A DNA stretch of 64,000 nucleotides from positions 54,639,001 to 54,703,000 of the forward strand of contig NC_080396.1 of NCBI RefSeq assembly GCF_030265065.1. The letters are read 5' to 3'. Within the stretch, counting starts at the first letter, position 1. Each line of letters starts with the position of its first letter. This stretch comes from Corythoichthys intestinalis. Taxonomy: Eukaryota > Chordata > Actinopteri > Syngnathiformes > Syngnathidae. The notes under the pieces were generated by a model that had not been told where the DNA came from, searched no databases, and saw only the letters and a program-made list of their open reading frames with translations. The translations under genes were made by a program, and so were the position numbers. Below are positions 23,442-37,600 of the stretch, piece by piece.

Positions 23442-24041
23442 AATACGGTTTAATCTGTTGATAGTCTTTGAAGAGTGTATTTCTGAACCCTGGCGCTATT
23501 TATCAAGTACCAGGCCACTGATTTTTGCTTAGCCTGTAATAAGACAAAATTCCTGATCTATATATTCAAAAAATGGAAAATGGAATTGGGTACAGAATAG
23601 CCTAAATATGTCTTTTGAGCCAAGTTAAGTAATTTCTTTCGAGTATTCCTGTTTGACAAGCCTTGCCAATTGTTGGCTTTGAGTTTGAACTCCAATAAAG
23701 AGGTTTAATTAGCATGTCGCACCGAAATGTTACCCTACTCCCTCCTTTACTAATACTAAGATCAGAGGTACAGGTAAGAAAACGACCTTGACAGTATGTG
23801 CGTTTAAATTTGTGGTTGCCAAATTTTCACAATATGAAAGATGACATGCGGCAACATAATATGAACTTAAATGTTATTGACTAAGTCCCATTGGCATGGT
23901 ACTAATTTGTGAAGTAAAAGACTGAGAAAAGGGGGATCTATATGCAGAACAGCTGGGATCTCGTGCTGCTTCCCAGATGACTTGGGAGATGACCGATGTG
24001 GGTTGAGGGTGTGTTCAGTCTTTCTCGGCTGGCGGGCTCGT

Positions 24042-25653
24042 TCAGATTACCTCTCTACTGTTGCGTACAGCACAGCATAGCACCATACTGAAGATCATCC
24101 CGATGATCTATTACAGAGCAACACAGCTTTTTAAAATAATGAATTTAAAAGTGACAAGCAGTGAATGAATTCTGCCCACGGTCTCAAACTCACCATAATC
24201 CCAGCAATGCCGATTCCAACGTACCCAATGATGTAAAGTTTACTGTTGAAAAAATCTTTGATACCTGTTTCACAGTCCTGCATGGTGGACAGAAAAGAAA
24301 ATTGTTCCATACAGGTATATTCAGTGCATTCAGTGTTACCATAAGGTACATGCTTAATTCCTTCTAGGATCTTGGTTTTAACTCAATACACTTGCATTTC
24401 AAATCATCTTTCTCTGTTCAAATCAAATGCCATTCAATTAAACTGTTATAGCCTCTCCCAAACAAAAGATTTCCTGCAGTATATTTTTGGTGAGGAAAAT
24501 AGCATTATAGTATTTGTTCATTCATCTTCCGTAACACTTTATCCTCATGAGGGTTGCTAGGGTGCTAACTACAGGTAGTATATGTATTTACAGACATTCA
24601 GATACACAGGATGACAGAGAAAAACAGAGTAGTGTTAAATTGTATTTGTTTTTTTAAAAACTGAAGCTTACCTTTGTATCTAATTCTTGATCAGGGCAGT
24701 TGTTTGCCAGCGTCCCACAACAGTTCAGCTAAAAGTACAAATACAAATATTTTCCAATTTACAATAAGTGGTGAAAAAGCAAAACGAAAAACAACAAGAA
24801 ACACGATTTAAAAGTAAATGGTTGAAACTTTTATTATTTCCCTCACATTTTAGGGCATCTCCTAAAATGAAATGAAATTAACACTAATTTGATTAGCTGT
24901 TTTATAAAGTCAAAGATGACTGTTGTTGCATTAAAAAAAAACTATGCAAAATTAGATCTTTGAATAAAAGCAACTTACTACTTTCTGGTACGAGATAATC
25001 AATGTGCTGTTGTTATTTTCATTGTATGTTGTTGCATAAAAGTTTTGAACATCTTCGATTATCTATAAGAGAAATTGAAGAGAAGTGTTAAACTGGCACA
25101 CACAAAGTCTGAGCTACCTATTCTATGAAGTCATCACCGTACCTTGTCTTTGTTTAAGAATCCAAACACACCTGCTGCCACCTCAGCTCCAAAGATTATC
25201 AACAGACAGGTGAAGAACTGCATGAGATTTGAGGAAAACAATAAATCTTGGTGTTTGTAGAGTCAAGCTAAGATGTTACAATTGTACTCACTGAACCAAG
25301 CAGACACTGAGATTCTCGAACAGCTCCACAGCAGCCAAAGAAACCCACCAACATCACCAGACTCCCAGCTCCAATCAGGATATAAACACCTACAAGAACA
25401 GAAATAGCTCTTGAACAGCAATTTCCCTTTTCCGCCAGGAGATGGTAGCAAAAACATAAAACTGTCATGACGACATTCCCAGTGCCTTTGCCTTTCAAGG
25501 ATAACTGTGAAACAAGTTAAACAGAAACACATGAAACAGCAAACAAGCAAAACACAAGGCAAGAGTTAACGTGCTTAACCCCTTCTTGCCAAATGCATCA
25601 CATTTGATACACTTAGAATTTCATGATTTTGAGACTTTTGGAATGTATTTCCT

Positions 25654-25690
<37 letters not shown>

Positions 25691-28600
25691 ATGCAAGTCA
25701 ACTCATGCATCTGCAGGTTCATGAGAAAAAAAACTGGATTTAGCAACGGTTAGAGATATTAGAGTGCTTATTACACATATTATTTTGTTTCTTTTTTACA
25801 AATTTGAAAAAAAAAAAAGTTTCATTAAGACCTTATTTTTCAAATTTTGTGATTCTTTGACGATTGCTTCATATTTCAGGCATTAAAGGGTTAAATTATT
25901 GTTAAATATAAACACATTGCAGTTTAATCACATGAAATACCTCACAAAGATCATTCATTGAGCTTCTCATTAGGGAAAAACAAAGTATATCATGTCTACG
26001 TAGAGAGAAAAGTGACCCCAGTTTGGTGCACATATTCTTCTTTTGTGCTGCTGGTGTGTTGCTAAGGTACTTCCCAAAAGCCCCCAGGTAATGTGATGTG
26101 AGCACTGGTAGCCATCAAAACAACTATGCAGGGACACAATAATCAAGTTGGATGTGATGCGGTTCTTCTTCTCACTCACAACAACAAGCGCACACATGGT
26201 GCTTACCTGTAGAAGACAGAACATTCACTTCTACAGCCTTGTCTAGATCTACTATAGCCTATGTACCAGACTTCATCGAGTCAGCAACATACAAAAATTA
26301 CCGAGGGAAGGGGTAACAAAATACTCCCTCACTCCAAGCTCTTTGGTTGCACCTGCTCCCTTTGTTCCAAGCAATGGGGACACTATAGCCAGCAGTATTT
26401 CACGAAGAGTTTAAAAAAAAATAAAAATTAAAGACTGATTACAATAAAACACATTGCATAATGTGCTGCAAAAAACAAACAAACAAACAAACAAACAAAC
26501 AAACAAACAAACAAACAAACAAACAAACAAACAAACAAACAAACAAACAAACAAACAAACAAAACAAAAACAAAAAACATTCAATTTGTGTTGTGACTTC
26601 AGGTTCAGGTTACTTAAATATAACATCGGATCATTTGGAAGTATATAACACTGTCTGGTACAATGGATACAAGATGTAATTTAATGAGTTGTGCGCAGAG
26701 TTTTCCCCTGGTTTCCATGCGAAACAAACGAACCAGTTGGTATGACTTTGCCAGCGGTTCATATTTAAAGTGCCTACGATAGCAAAAAGCATGTTTATTT
26801 CATATTTCACGCGGTATTTTATGCTCCTGAATGAAATGGACCGCTTAGATGTGTGTGGAAGCGATCTATTTATATATTCAACTTTTTTAAAACCCGCACC
26901 ATGGAAATGAGTGACTTCCTGGGTTGAGGATGAATGTGACCCGTGTCAGCATCTCACAATACAGTATTGGTTTATAGCATGCAGATAGACTGCAGATTCA
27001 GCTGATTTTGCGGATTCATTCATTTATTTTTCACATCACGCCAGCCAAATGTGCTGCAGGTTTTTGTTGCTGCACCAGGGGGAGGCGTGTGAGCCTTTTT
27101 GGGTTTCAAAAAGTTCCCGTTCACCGCGGAGATTGGCTAAAACAAGTCAACTGTGGGACCATTGGACTTACGAGGAAGTGCGTAAACTACGTGTTTTGTA
27201 CAATGTCAAATACTGGGATCATGGCACACGTTTTAATAAGGAAGTGGCTTGCATTTTGTGGCTGACAATGCTCTTTGTCCACCTAGAAGGCCACTGGGCC
27301 GATGACCGGCGGCTTGTCGCACACCCCCCTCGGTCCTCTTCGCGTGCCCGGTGAGATAGCACTATAATCGGCTTATGCCCGTGCAGCTCCCCACTCTTGT
27401 CTGCGGTTCTCAATATCGTGCAGACTTCCAGCCTCCTCTGCCCTCTTCGTGTGCCCGGTAATCGACAACTATCCTCAGGTTGGGCTCAGGCAGCCACGCA
27501 CTCCTCCGATGTCGACCGGTTTGTCCGGCAGTCATTCTCCAGCTTCTTCCCCGGCAACGGGCACACCTGCCCGCGGCAGGGAAACGGCGAGCTGAAACTT
27601 GCTCGTTGCCGGAGGCTGGCTGATCGGTGAAGCTGTCACCCTCGCCGGCCTGTGTGACATGTGTTGGTGTAGTTTTGTGCTATTTTTCGTTTTCGAATGG
27701 TGAAAAACATTGGAACAGCCACTTGGCGGTCATTCTCCAGTTGCTTCCCCGCAACGAGCACTCCTGCCCGCGGCAGGGGAACGACGAGCTGTAAGTTGCC
27801 GATCGATGAAGACAATCAACCCCGCCGCCGTGTGACATGATCTCGGGTAGTTTTGTGGGATTTTTCGTTTTCGAAAGGTTAGAATAAGACTAAAAATGCC
27901 GCTTGGTTTGGATTAGCATGTCGGCTAGCTGTCACGCCTGTTTTGTTTACACTCTTTCCTCTGTTTCTGAAGCCAGGGGCCGGGAAATGACAAAAGCAGG
28001 ACTTACTCACGGTCGCATAAAATACCTTTCAGGAGGTGCAAGAAGTCAACAGTTTTGACCGTTATGCAGTAATTTTGCCCTGTCCTACTGAAAAAAATGG
28101 ATTTTTAATATTTCATATTCCATTTAGCACAAGACTGTTATTTGTCATGACCATACCATTTATTTAGCAATTGGGGAAAATACTTAGATAAAAAGATATC
28201 CTGTAAAAATATTGGAGCAGAGAGATTGAAACAATTACATTTTGCTGCTCTCTTCGTCACATTTTCTTAATTCTGAATCTTTCCCCTCAGTGGGCTGGAT
28301 TCTAAATCAGATGAGATTGTGACCCTGCCGACGTCATCCTCCAGCTGGGAATGCAAGAGCGCTATAATGACAGGCGGGGCTAAAAGGTAGATTAAAAGAC
28401 TCATTTCTTGTCATCTGCGCTTTGCCAAATTGTTGTACATAGTCGAATCGATTCAAAATATGATTCTAATTCACATACCAATGCTATTTAAGATTTTTTT
28501 CCTGCTGTCACAGGCACTTTAAGCCTTAGCAGCAATTTGGACTCTGTGAGTGCTGTTGTTTTGCACAAGTTTTGGCAATCTGTGATCTGTTAAAATAAAT

Positions 28601-31600
28601 AATAGTGTCACTTCTGTGGGTGTAGCAGGCTTGTCTCCTTTTGGTAGCTGAGCATGTCTCTCTCTCTTTCTTTTTTTAAGCTCTGCCCATGGCCACACTT
28701 GTTACAAGTGCCTCAAAAGCTTACTTTGTGGTTTGCTGTTTTGAAACATTTAGTTCTCAAGGTCAGACAACTCATTTGTCAGATGTTAAAACAGCCAAAG
28801 CCTGAAATGATTTAGACTACAAGTGCTGAGACTATAGTTCACCACTAGATACAACAATTATGAATGCATAAGCCAACAGCTGATGATTCATGTCTGAGAG
28901 ATCCAGCACAACACATGATTCATGCAGTATGGCTACAAGTTTATTTTAAAATCCTCCAATTTGCAGCATGTTATGTCATCTGACATCATCCCTTGACTCA
29001 CTGCCATAATTATTCTCTTTGCTCCATTACTAAAACCAAATTCATCTGTGGACACATTGCTCCATCCATCCATTACCTGTAATTTCTGAAGCATGCAGAT
29101 GTACATCATTATGGAACAAATATACATAGCCTTTCTCCATCTATGGAAATGAATATAGGAAACTAGGGGAAAATTAACAACGTACTATGTGAATATTTTT
29201 CCGTTGTATCCTAAAGGTTAGTGTGCATGTGGCTTTTGTGTGTGGTCACTGAATGCTTCACCACAAGACGCTGGTAGGAATATCCCTAGTGATCATGACT
29301 TAGCGGGGAGTAGCATGGAAACAAGTCAGTTGCAACATTTTAAGTCCTTTCCAGACAGAGAATGCAATGTGAGCTAAGTGGCTTGCTTTGTCACCAGTAG
29401 TAAGTGAAAAAACTAGATGCATGACAGCAAAGTGGCTGCTTGTGCTGCAATGTCAGGATCAACACATCGAACTGAACAGTTCCAGACTAAATATTGTTGT
29501 TTTGATATGATATGTGAATTGGAAAAAATACACTTGTGCCTTGAGATACAAATGACTTGACTTCTGAGTTTTGTTTTTTAAGATGTGAGCTGTTGTCCAG
29601 CTGATTTTTCGTTTTGAATCGTGTGCGAAAAATGAAGATATGATAGCAATAAAGACAACACAATTAAAAAACAAGCAGCAATTTATCACAGGTACTGTAC
29701 ATAAACAATCCAAGAAGAAAGAATCCAACAAGAAACCTCATAGGTTAAACCAGGGATGTCCAAACCTGTCCTCAAGGGTTAGGGTTTTTGTTCCTACCAA
29801 TCGCGCACAGACAGTTTATCCAATGAAGTTTCTGCTAAAACAAGAAGCACTTGACTGCAATCAACTGATTACACTTGTAAGACACCAGATTGGTGAAAAG
29901 GTGTCGTCTGGTATTGTTGGAATGAAATCCAGAACCCACTGCGGCTCTATGTGGAACAGTTTGGACACCACTGGGTTAAACAGTCCGTGCCCGATCGGTA
30001 GGAACAAAAACCGGGACCCACAGCGACCCTTGAGGAACGTTTTGGGAACCCCTGAATTAAAGCATCGGCATAGTGTAGCCTCAATAAAATATGTTTGGCT
30101 TCAGTCTCAGAAACAATGCAAACACTATAGACGGCAAACTAATTGCTCTGTTGTGTTATGTTGTTACTGTTTAGGAATATCTTTATTAGGATATCTTTTA
30201 ACACATAATGTAGAGCAGCACATATAGAAGAACAATATTGCAATACCTAAAACAATAAATCATTTATCTTTTGCAAAAAAAAAAAAAAAAAAAAACAACA
30301 AAATCAAAAAAAGACTACAGTAAGTATTTAAGTCTTTATACCATGCCTGTATAATGCAAGGCTAGCCTGGCAAGTGAGCCCGACTTTGGCCATGTACAGG
30401 ACACATGAAAAATCAGTCGGGGATTGGAAAGGATTGATGACATGTCTGTTCATTTCAATGAGAAAAAACATGGTACCTACCAATGAAGTATGTGTCCGGT
30501 GCTTTATCGCCATTGAGTAAGGACACAGTTTCCGGGTCAAAACGTAACCACAGTCCCACTGCCAGAACAAAGGATCCCATCAACTGTGGATGTATGTAGC
30601 AGAAAGATAAGGATCACATGCAATGCAATTTCAACAAAAAAAAAAAAACACTGAAAACACAATCATAAGAGCCAGACAAATAGTTTTTTTGTGTTTCTTT
30701 TTAAATAATTGTTCAGTCACGGAAATTTACTGAAAACGTAAGGAGAATAAAAAATGTAAATACAATATTTAGGATAAAATAAATAAAAAACAAACTGAAG
30801 CGATGAATACCCTATTTCCGTAATAGCAATAAAATCAAAGCAAGGCACATTATCAGTCTTTAGGTAATTTAGAAATGACTTCTTGTGTAAGTAGTAATTT
30901 GAAGCGACGAAATAAAACAAAAATTTAATAATGGAAAATGCTTTGCAGAATATTTGTTCTTTTGCTCAACTTAATTGTGATTTTCCACCCACAGTGTATC
31001 AGAAAGTGAGAACACCCCTCGCATTTCTGCAGCTATTTAAGTATATCTTTTCATGGGACAACACTGACAAAATGACACTTTGACACAATGAAAAGTAGTC
31101 TGTGTGCAGCCTATATACTAATAGAGTTAATTTATTTTCCCCTCAAAATAACTCAAAATATAGCCGTTAATATCTAAACCCCTGGCAACAAAAGTGAGTA
31201 CACCGCATGGGAACTACGTACATCCCTAAATGTCCAAATTGAGTACTGCTTGTCATTTTCCCTCCAAAATGTCATGTGACTCGTTACAGGAGTGCTGTCA
31301 GCATTGCTGCAGGGATTGAAGAGGTGGGGGGACCAGCCTGTTAGTGCTCAGACCATACGCCGTACTCTGCATCAAATTGGTGATCATGGCTGTCACCCCA
31401 GGAGGAAGCCTCTTCTGAAGATGGTACACAAGAAAGCCCGCAAGCCGTTTGCTTAAGACATGTTAACAAAGCACATGGATTACTGGAACCATGTCCTATG
31501 GTCTGATGAGACGAAGATTAATTTGTTTGGTTAAGATGGTCTCAAGCATGTGTGGCGGCGACCAGGTGAGGAGTACAAAGATAAGTGTGTCATGCCTACA

Positions 31601-34600
31601 ATCAAGCATGGTGGTGGGAATGACCCCCCCCCCCCCCCCCACCACCTCTTCAATCTCTGCAGCAATGCTGACAGCACTCCTGTAACGGGTCACATGACAT
31701 TTTGGAGGGAAAATGACAAGAAGTACTCAATTTGGACATTTAGGGATGTACGTAGTTCCTATACGGTGTACTCACTTTTGTTGCCAGGGGTTTAGATATT
31801 AATGGCTATATTTTGAGTTATTTTGAGGGGAAAATATATTAACTCTATTATATAGGCTGCAGATAGACTACTTTTCATCGTGTCAAAGTGTAATTTTGTC
31901 AGTGATGTCCCACGAAAAGATATACAGTACTTAAATAGCTGCAGAAATGCGAGGGGTGTACTCATTTTTGTGATACACTCTAAATAAAGCAAATGATGGC
32001 AGTTTCCAGACGGGCCCTCCATCCTTAGAACCTAATAAGCAGTAGTAAATGCAACTGGAATCTTTAATGTGGCTAAAATTCATGTATACCCTAGCAGCAG
32101 TATTTGACATTTAATGTATGACCTGCTGTTTTGAGCAACAGATACCATGACAAAGAGAATTTAAAACTCTCTTGACCTATCGGGCTATAGAATTGGCTTT
32201 GTGCAGCAGCATATGGCACCTTGAGCTTAACCAGGCCCTCTTGTTTGTTTGGAAAAGTGGTTTCATGCTGCTCACATTTTCCTTTATTTGGTTTAAATTC
32301 AACAAAAGTGTTCTCCACAAAGTGCAAAAGGTCGATGCCTGAAGTCAAAGTCCCTGTGTGAGACTGAAGGAGCTACGGGGGGAAAAACCCATGATGGCTC
32401 CTACCCTGAAACGTAAATGCAAAGAGCTTTTACTGGCTTGTGTCCCCTGAGGATAATCCGGTCCGTGCACGAGCTCAAAACGTGTTTATGTGCTCAGACT
32501 AGAGGAACAAAATGAGGAGGTTTAACTGCAACAGTTTTATGCTGTCTGTGTTCTTAATCTTGACATTTTCTCCAAAGTTGTTGATCATTTCTGTGTGCAC
32601 AACCAGTGTTGTTCAGACTTTAGAATGGAACATCAAACCCTCCATTTCCAAAACTGGAAGATAGATCCCATACTACCTAATTTGGGGAAACCGGCAGATT
32701 ACACCCTGGACAGATCACCAATCAATTACAGGGTACATGCACAACAAACTTCCATGGTCACATGGATAACACCACTGCGTGGGAATGTAACCCATGCTTC
32801 TTGCACATAAGGCAGATGAATGATACTTGAAAGGTAGAATTATGACACAAAGGGTACGTGTCCCTTTAAATCAGGGGTGTCAAACCAATTCCACAAAGAG
32901 CCGCATCACGTCCTGTTCTTTTCCCAACAGATCCAGCACAGACAGTTCAACCAAGGGTAGCTTTGGTCTCAACATTGGTAGGGACGATATGACATAACCT
33001 GCATGTACACTTTTTGCTGGGGACGTTACATTCTTAATGATCACTGCAAAATAAATCTGAATTGACTCATACCAACCTTAATGTGTATTGGTTCAGCCTA
33101 AGAAATTAAATATAACTAAAAAAAAAACGTCTTTGTCAGGGAATAACAAAAAATAAAAATAAAAATGGAGCCGTCCTTCAGGCAAAACACTACTGCTTTT
33201 GTCCACAAGCACAACCAAACTCAGCAAAAAAAAAGGAAATCTCCTGTGGGTTGCTTTAAGACCACATAAGTAAAATTGGGGAGAGGTGGGAAAAACTCAG
33301 TTCGCTACATTTCTCACAGTTTAATTAACGTCAACAGTAGAAAACACATAAACTTCTCTCTAAGTTGCTACCTACTCAAGTTACGCAGGTTAGCAAGTTC
33401 ACGCAGTTTAATGTTATGCTAACGCTGATGCAGGTCAGACTTTCAGTGGCAAAATTAGTGGTGTTTTTCCCATTTCTACAACATTGACATCTTTTTACAT
33501 TTCTTTTAGTGGGCGTTTAGGAGGGAAAAAATGGATCGGCATATTCAGCAACTGAAAAGAGGTACATGTAAGTCTGAACATAATGAAAATAATTCACCTA
33601 ATCATGGTGGCGTTTCTTACAACAATTAAAACATATGGGATGACAATTGGTAAATGACCTATATAACTGAAGTCAGTATATAACGCAAATAAGGTTGCTT
33701 AAAAGTTAGTGAGGACAATTTGAGCATCCTAAAAAGTTGGCAGTGTTTTGTCCCTATTGTCCCTATGCAAACCTACGCCCTTGAGTTCCACCAATGAGGT
33801 TTCTGCTAAAACAGGCAGCACCTGACTGCAACTAACTGATGACACTTTTAAGACACCAGATTGGTGAAAAGGTCTATTCATCTCGTTCGGTTGGAATGAA
33901 ATCCAGCACCCACTGCGGCCCTTTGAGGACCGGTTTGACACCCCTGATTTAAATGAATATCTGAGATATGTCAACATCTCTTGACACTTCTCCACCATAT
34001 CTGAGTTTTCACCCATGCAAAATCAAAGATTGCATTCACTAGAGCCAAAATGATCATTAGTTGGGGTCAATGGAGCCCTCTAATGCAATTCAGTTGACAA
34101 TTCTAAATATGACTGCCATTTAGTAGTACATAAATGCAACCCCCTACTACCAAAATTTCTCCTTCTTTACCTCCCAAGCACTTTGTCTTGAATCTCTTCC
34201 CTGACACTAGACACGCCTTTCCCCTCCCACGTCTCTCATCCCTAATCTCTCCGCCCGCCCCCTTACTTTACTTCATGAACCCCACACCCCCGTTCCACCC
34301 CACCTTGTCCCACGCCCTCCCACTAAATCTACCCCAGAGGACAAAGACCCACTGTTATCCCGTGAGTATAGGGTTTGGCACACAAAAGCAGAGAAACCCA
34401 ATGAAGAAGAGAATGAAAGTGAGGGTGTACGCCATCAGAGGATCATCATCTCTATTGCCTGTAGATACAAACTGCAGATGCGGCCTGAAACTCCTGTTCC
34501 GATACTACATACAGTACGTGCTAATGCCAACTGTGCATCTGCCCCGTTCAAGAAAGTGATGGAAATCTTCATGTTGAACTTAAATAGTTATCTGATGTTG

Positions 34601-37600
34601 TAAAGGCAACTTTTAAAATAGTGCAGTTAAATGCTGCTTTTGTGAGGGGAATTTCCATGAGAGCATGCAGAATGGACACATGGTTGTGGTCTCATTCAGG
34701 GACAGTCAGTGGAATTCTTTTTTTTCTTCATAAAACAAGGTTGACTGTAAATTAAAGCTAAAGCTTTGGTAAGGAGTGGAATAGCTGAATGAACATTGGC
34801 TTGTCATGTGAATGCTTTAGCTGAGGGAAAGTGTAAATAATAGGGTAATAATTATGGGTGGGGTAAAAACCAATTCTACAATACAACATGCATGTAGCAG
34901 GGAGTGTGGGGGATCAAATGCTCACTGTCTGTGTATTTTACTAAAAACGTATAGCAACAAAACTTGCAGAACATAACAGAAGTAAAACAAGTATTTACCA
35001 TTGAGTGACAATTGTTATATGAAGAGTGGTTTCATTATGAAACCAAATGAGATGGTTTCAGATGTGTTTTTGATACAGTGTAAAAGAGTTCTACATTATC
35101 ATTCCATTGAGGCAGTGCTTCTCAATTATTTTCTGTTACGCCCTCTCCCAGGAAGATGTAAACCTTTCGCGCTCCCCCACAACTCTCTGCCGCCACTGTA
35201 AATTGTATCATTTGCCTATAAATTATTAATATAAATATACCTCTGCATAATATTGTGTCCTTTTTTAATATTAAAGAAAAAAATATATAGCTCAATTTAC
35301 AATAAAGTATAGAAAAGACTTAAAGTGCGTCACTTTGCCTGAATTAAAAAAAAAAAAAAAAAGTCACATCCAATCTGTAAAAATACATTCACGGTACATT
35401 TTTTGACTATTTAATAGTGACCAATAAATCTTAATAAAATCAATCAATAAATAATAATACATTTAAATAACCATTTAACCGTAAAAATAAAAATTAATCG
35501 AACAAAAACAACAGTGTAATTGGAAAGTGGGACAGTTTTTATTTTTGCTTTTTTGCACTGAGCATCTTGGTATGCCACCTTTTATGATGCTAACAGTGCT
35601 CACTGGTTTACTGATGTAACACTACGAAACACAGCGGGACGATTGTTGGCAATATTCGGCACGTCTTGGCTGAAAAAAAAATCAAGTGGCTTATCAATGT
35701 GAATGGGGTCTAATGTTTATAAGTGACATCTTATTTGATGTGGCTTCCTGCTGTCCGTTCCAAACATTTTTAGACACAGACTGGTCTTTTCCCGTCTCCC
35801 ATTTGAAGCATTTGAAGCAACAGAAATACGCGTGGACCCCATTGCTTCGAGTGGGCGCGTATGTTGTCTTCCGGGCTGAGGAGGTTATTGTCAAGGAAGT
35901 GCATCATTGGCTGTACCCTTGTAAAACTGCACTGCCCCCTAGGGTCTAGTATGAATACCACATCGTTTTCAGGCGGAATTGCGACATTGTTCGAATGGAG
36001 ACCGAACCATGTAAACACAAACATGAAATTTTTCGTATTCTTGGAGCGTCACCATGAAACGGCTCCATGGGCGTAAGAAAGATGCTGGATGAAATAGCAT
36101 GTACATTGCACATAGTAGCGCTTTTCGATTGACACTTGACACTTAAGAAGTGCGTGGTTTCAGCTTGCATGCAATTTTTGGGAGAAGAGAAATGGCAATT
36201 TTTTTAACAGTAAAATTTGGCAGAGCTGTCGTGTGTCAAACTTAAGGCAAGGCAAATTTATTTGTACATCACAATTCAACACAAGGCAATTCAAAGTGTT
36301 TTACATCACATGAAGATTCACAAACAGATAAAATGATTGGTAAACATCACATTAAATCAAAAAGAAAATTAAAAACAAATACATTTGAAACAGGGAATAA
36401 ATTATACATACAAATCACACTAAATTATCAAGGGAATTAAATAATGATTAAAATTGAGAATGGAACGAAAGCAAGAAAAAAAACAAAAAAAAACAAAAAA
36501 TGAATAGCAAATAACTTGAAATGTGAACTATATAGACAGTTATGAATGTTTTTTTTTTTTAAGACATAGTCTCACTCGAAGCATATTAAAAGCCAAATTT
36601 ATATGTCAAATAAAATAGCTCGCTAATTTAAAGCAGAAGTTTCAAAATAATATTTTTAAATTTGGTGATGATAACAGGAAAGATCAAAAGTGCATGTAAA
36701 GTGTAATGTTTATCTTGCACTGTTTATTCTGTATCTCTGGCTAAAGTCAGCGACTGATTAAACAGGACACTTGTTGAACTATGCAGACCGGACATACCAA
36801 CATGTTCCTCTGAGAGCCTTTTGCTGGTACACACAAAATATACAACATAACGAAAGGAGAAACCCTGCTTGAATTGAATTGCTGTCATTAGACGGAATCA
36901 AATGCGTGTGGCACCAACAAAAATATTAACTGGAGAGCTTTGACATCAACACATACACCCACATGACATTCTATTATCCCCTCAATGATTCCTGCCTTTA
37001 TCTGGGTCAAGTTCATGCCAGCTGACCCTCTTTCACCATGTAAGCGTGTACACACAAATTACTGACATTTTCCTCACAGTATCACATCACTCTCATCTTG
37101 TCTCATTTAACAATTTTTTTCTGGCCTCCATCATGTGTGCACTCTGCATCAGTCACACCCACTCTGGATGCAAAATAAATGATTCTATGTTGAGAGAGAT
37201 CAACTCAGCGAGAGGGGGTTGTTGATGCAGTTAAGAGCCAAGCGGGCTTTGCTGCTTATCCAGGCCGGAGCAGCAGGCTGAAATGATGCTATTGTCCCGC
37301 TGTCACAATGCACCCATTCACATTGAGCCTCAACACAGACGCTAGTTGGAGAAACACTCTCACATACACAAAGAAAAGTTGCACACTGAGATTTCTTGGC
37401 TATGAAAAGTGTGTGTTTAACTCAACCCTCTTACACACCCACACACACACCTTTCATGTCCACCTGACTCTTTTGAATCTCATTCTAAACCCTCAAGTGT
37501 TTATACTAAAACTGTCTCAGCAGCTTGGGGATGATGCATGTATGGTGACTTTATCAATCAACTTCACAATGAGTGTCAGTGAGGTCATACGGCGCCAACT

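Noticed and set aside
26411-26679. Open frames on both strands with NKQT and VCLF repeats
   Set aside because: They are translations of the AAAC microsatellite.
26900-27900. CpG-island-like promoter within tspan2 intron 2
   Set aside because: The GC-rich block is bounded by TTAA and inverted tips and is part of a transposon.
29640-30227. 195-codon frame
   Set aside because: Runs across a hAT MITE and its flanks; no family resemblance.
34134-34559. 141-codon proline-rich frame in tspan2 intron 1
   Set aside because: C-rich sequence without splice context, domain or signal; chance frame.
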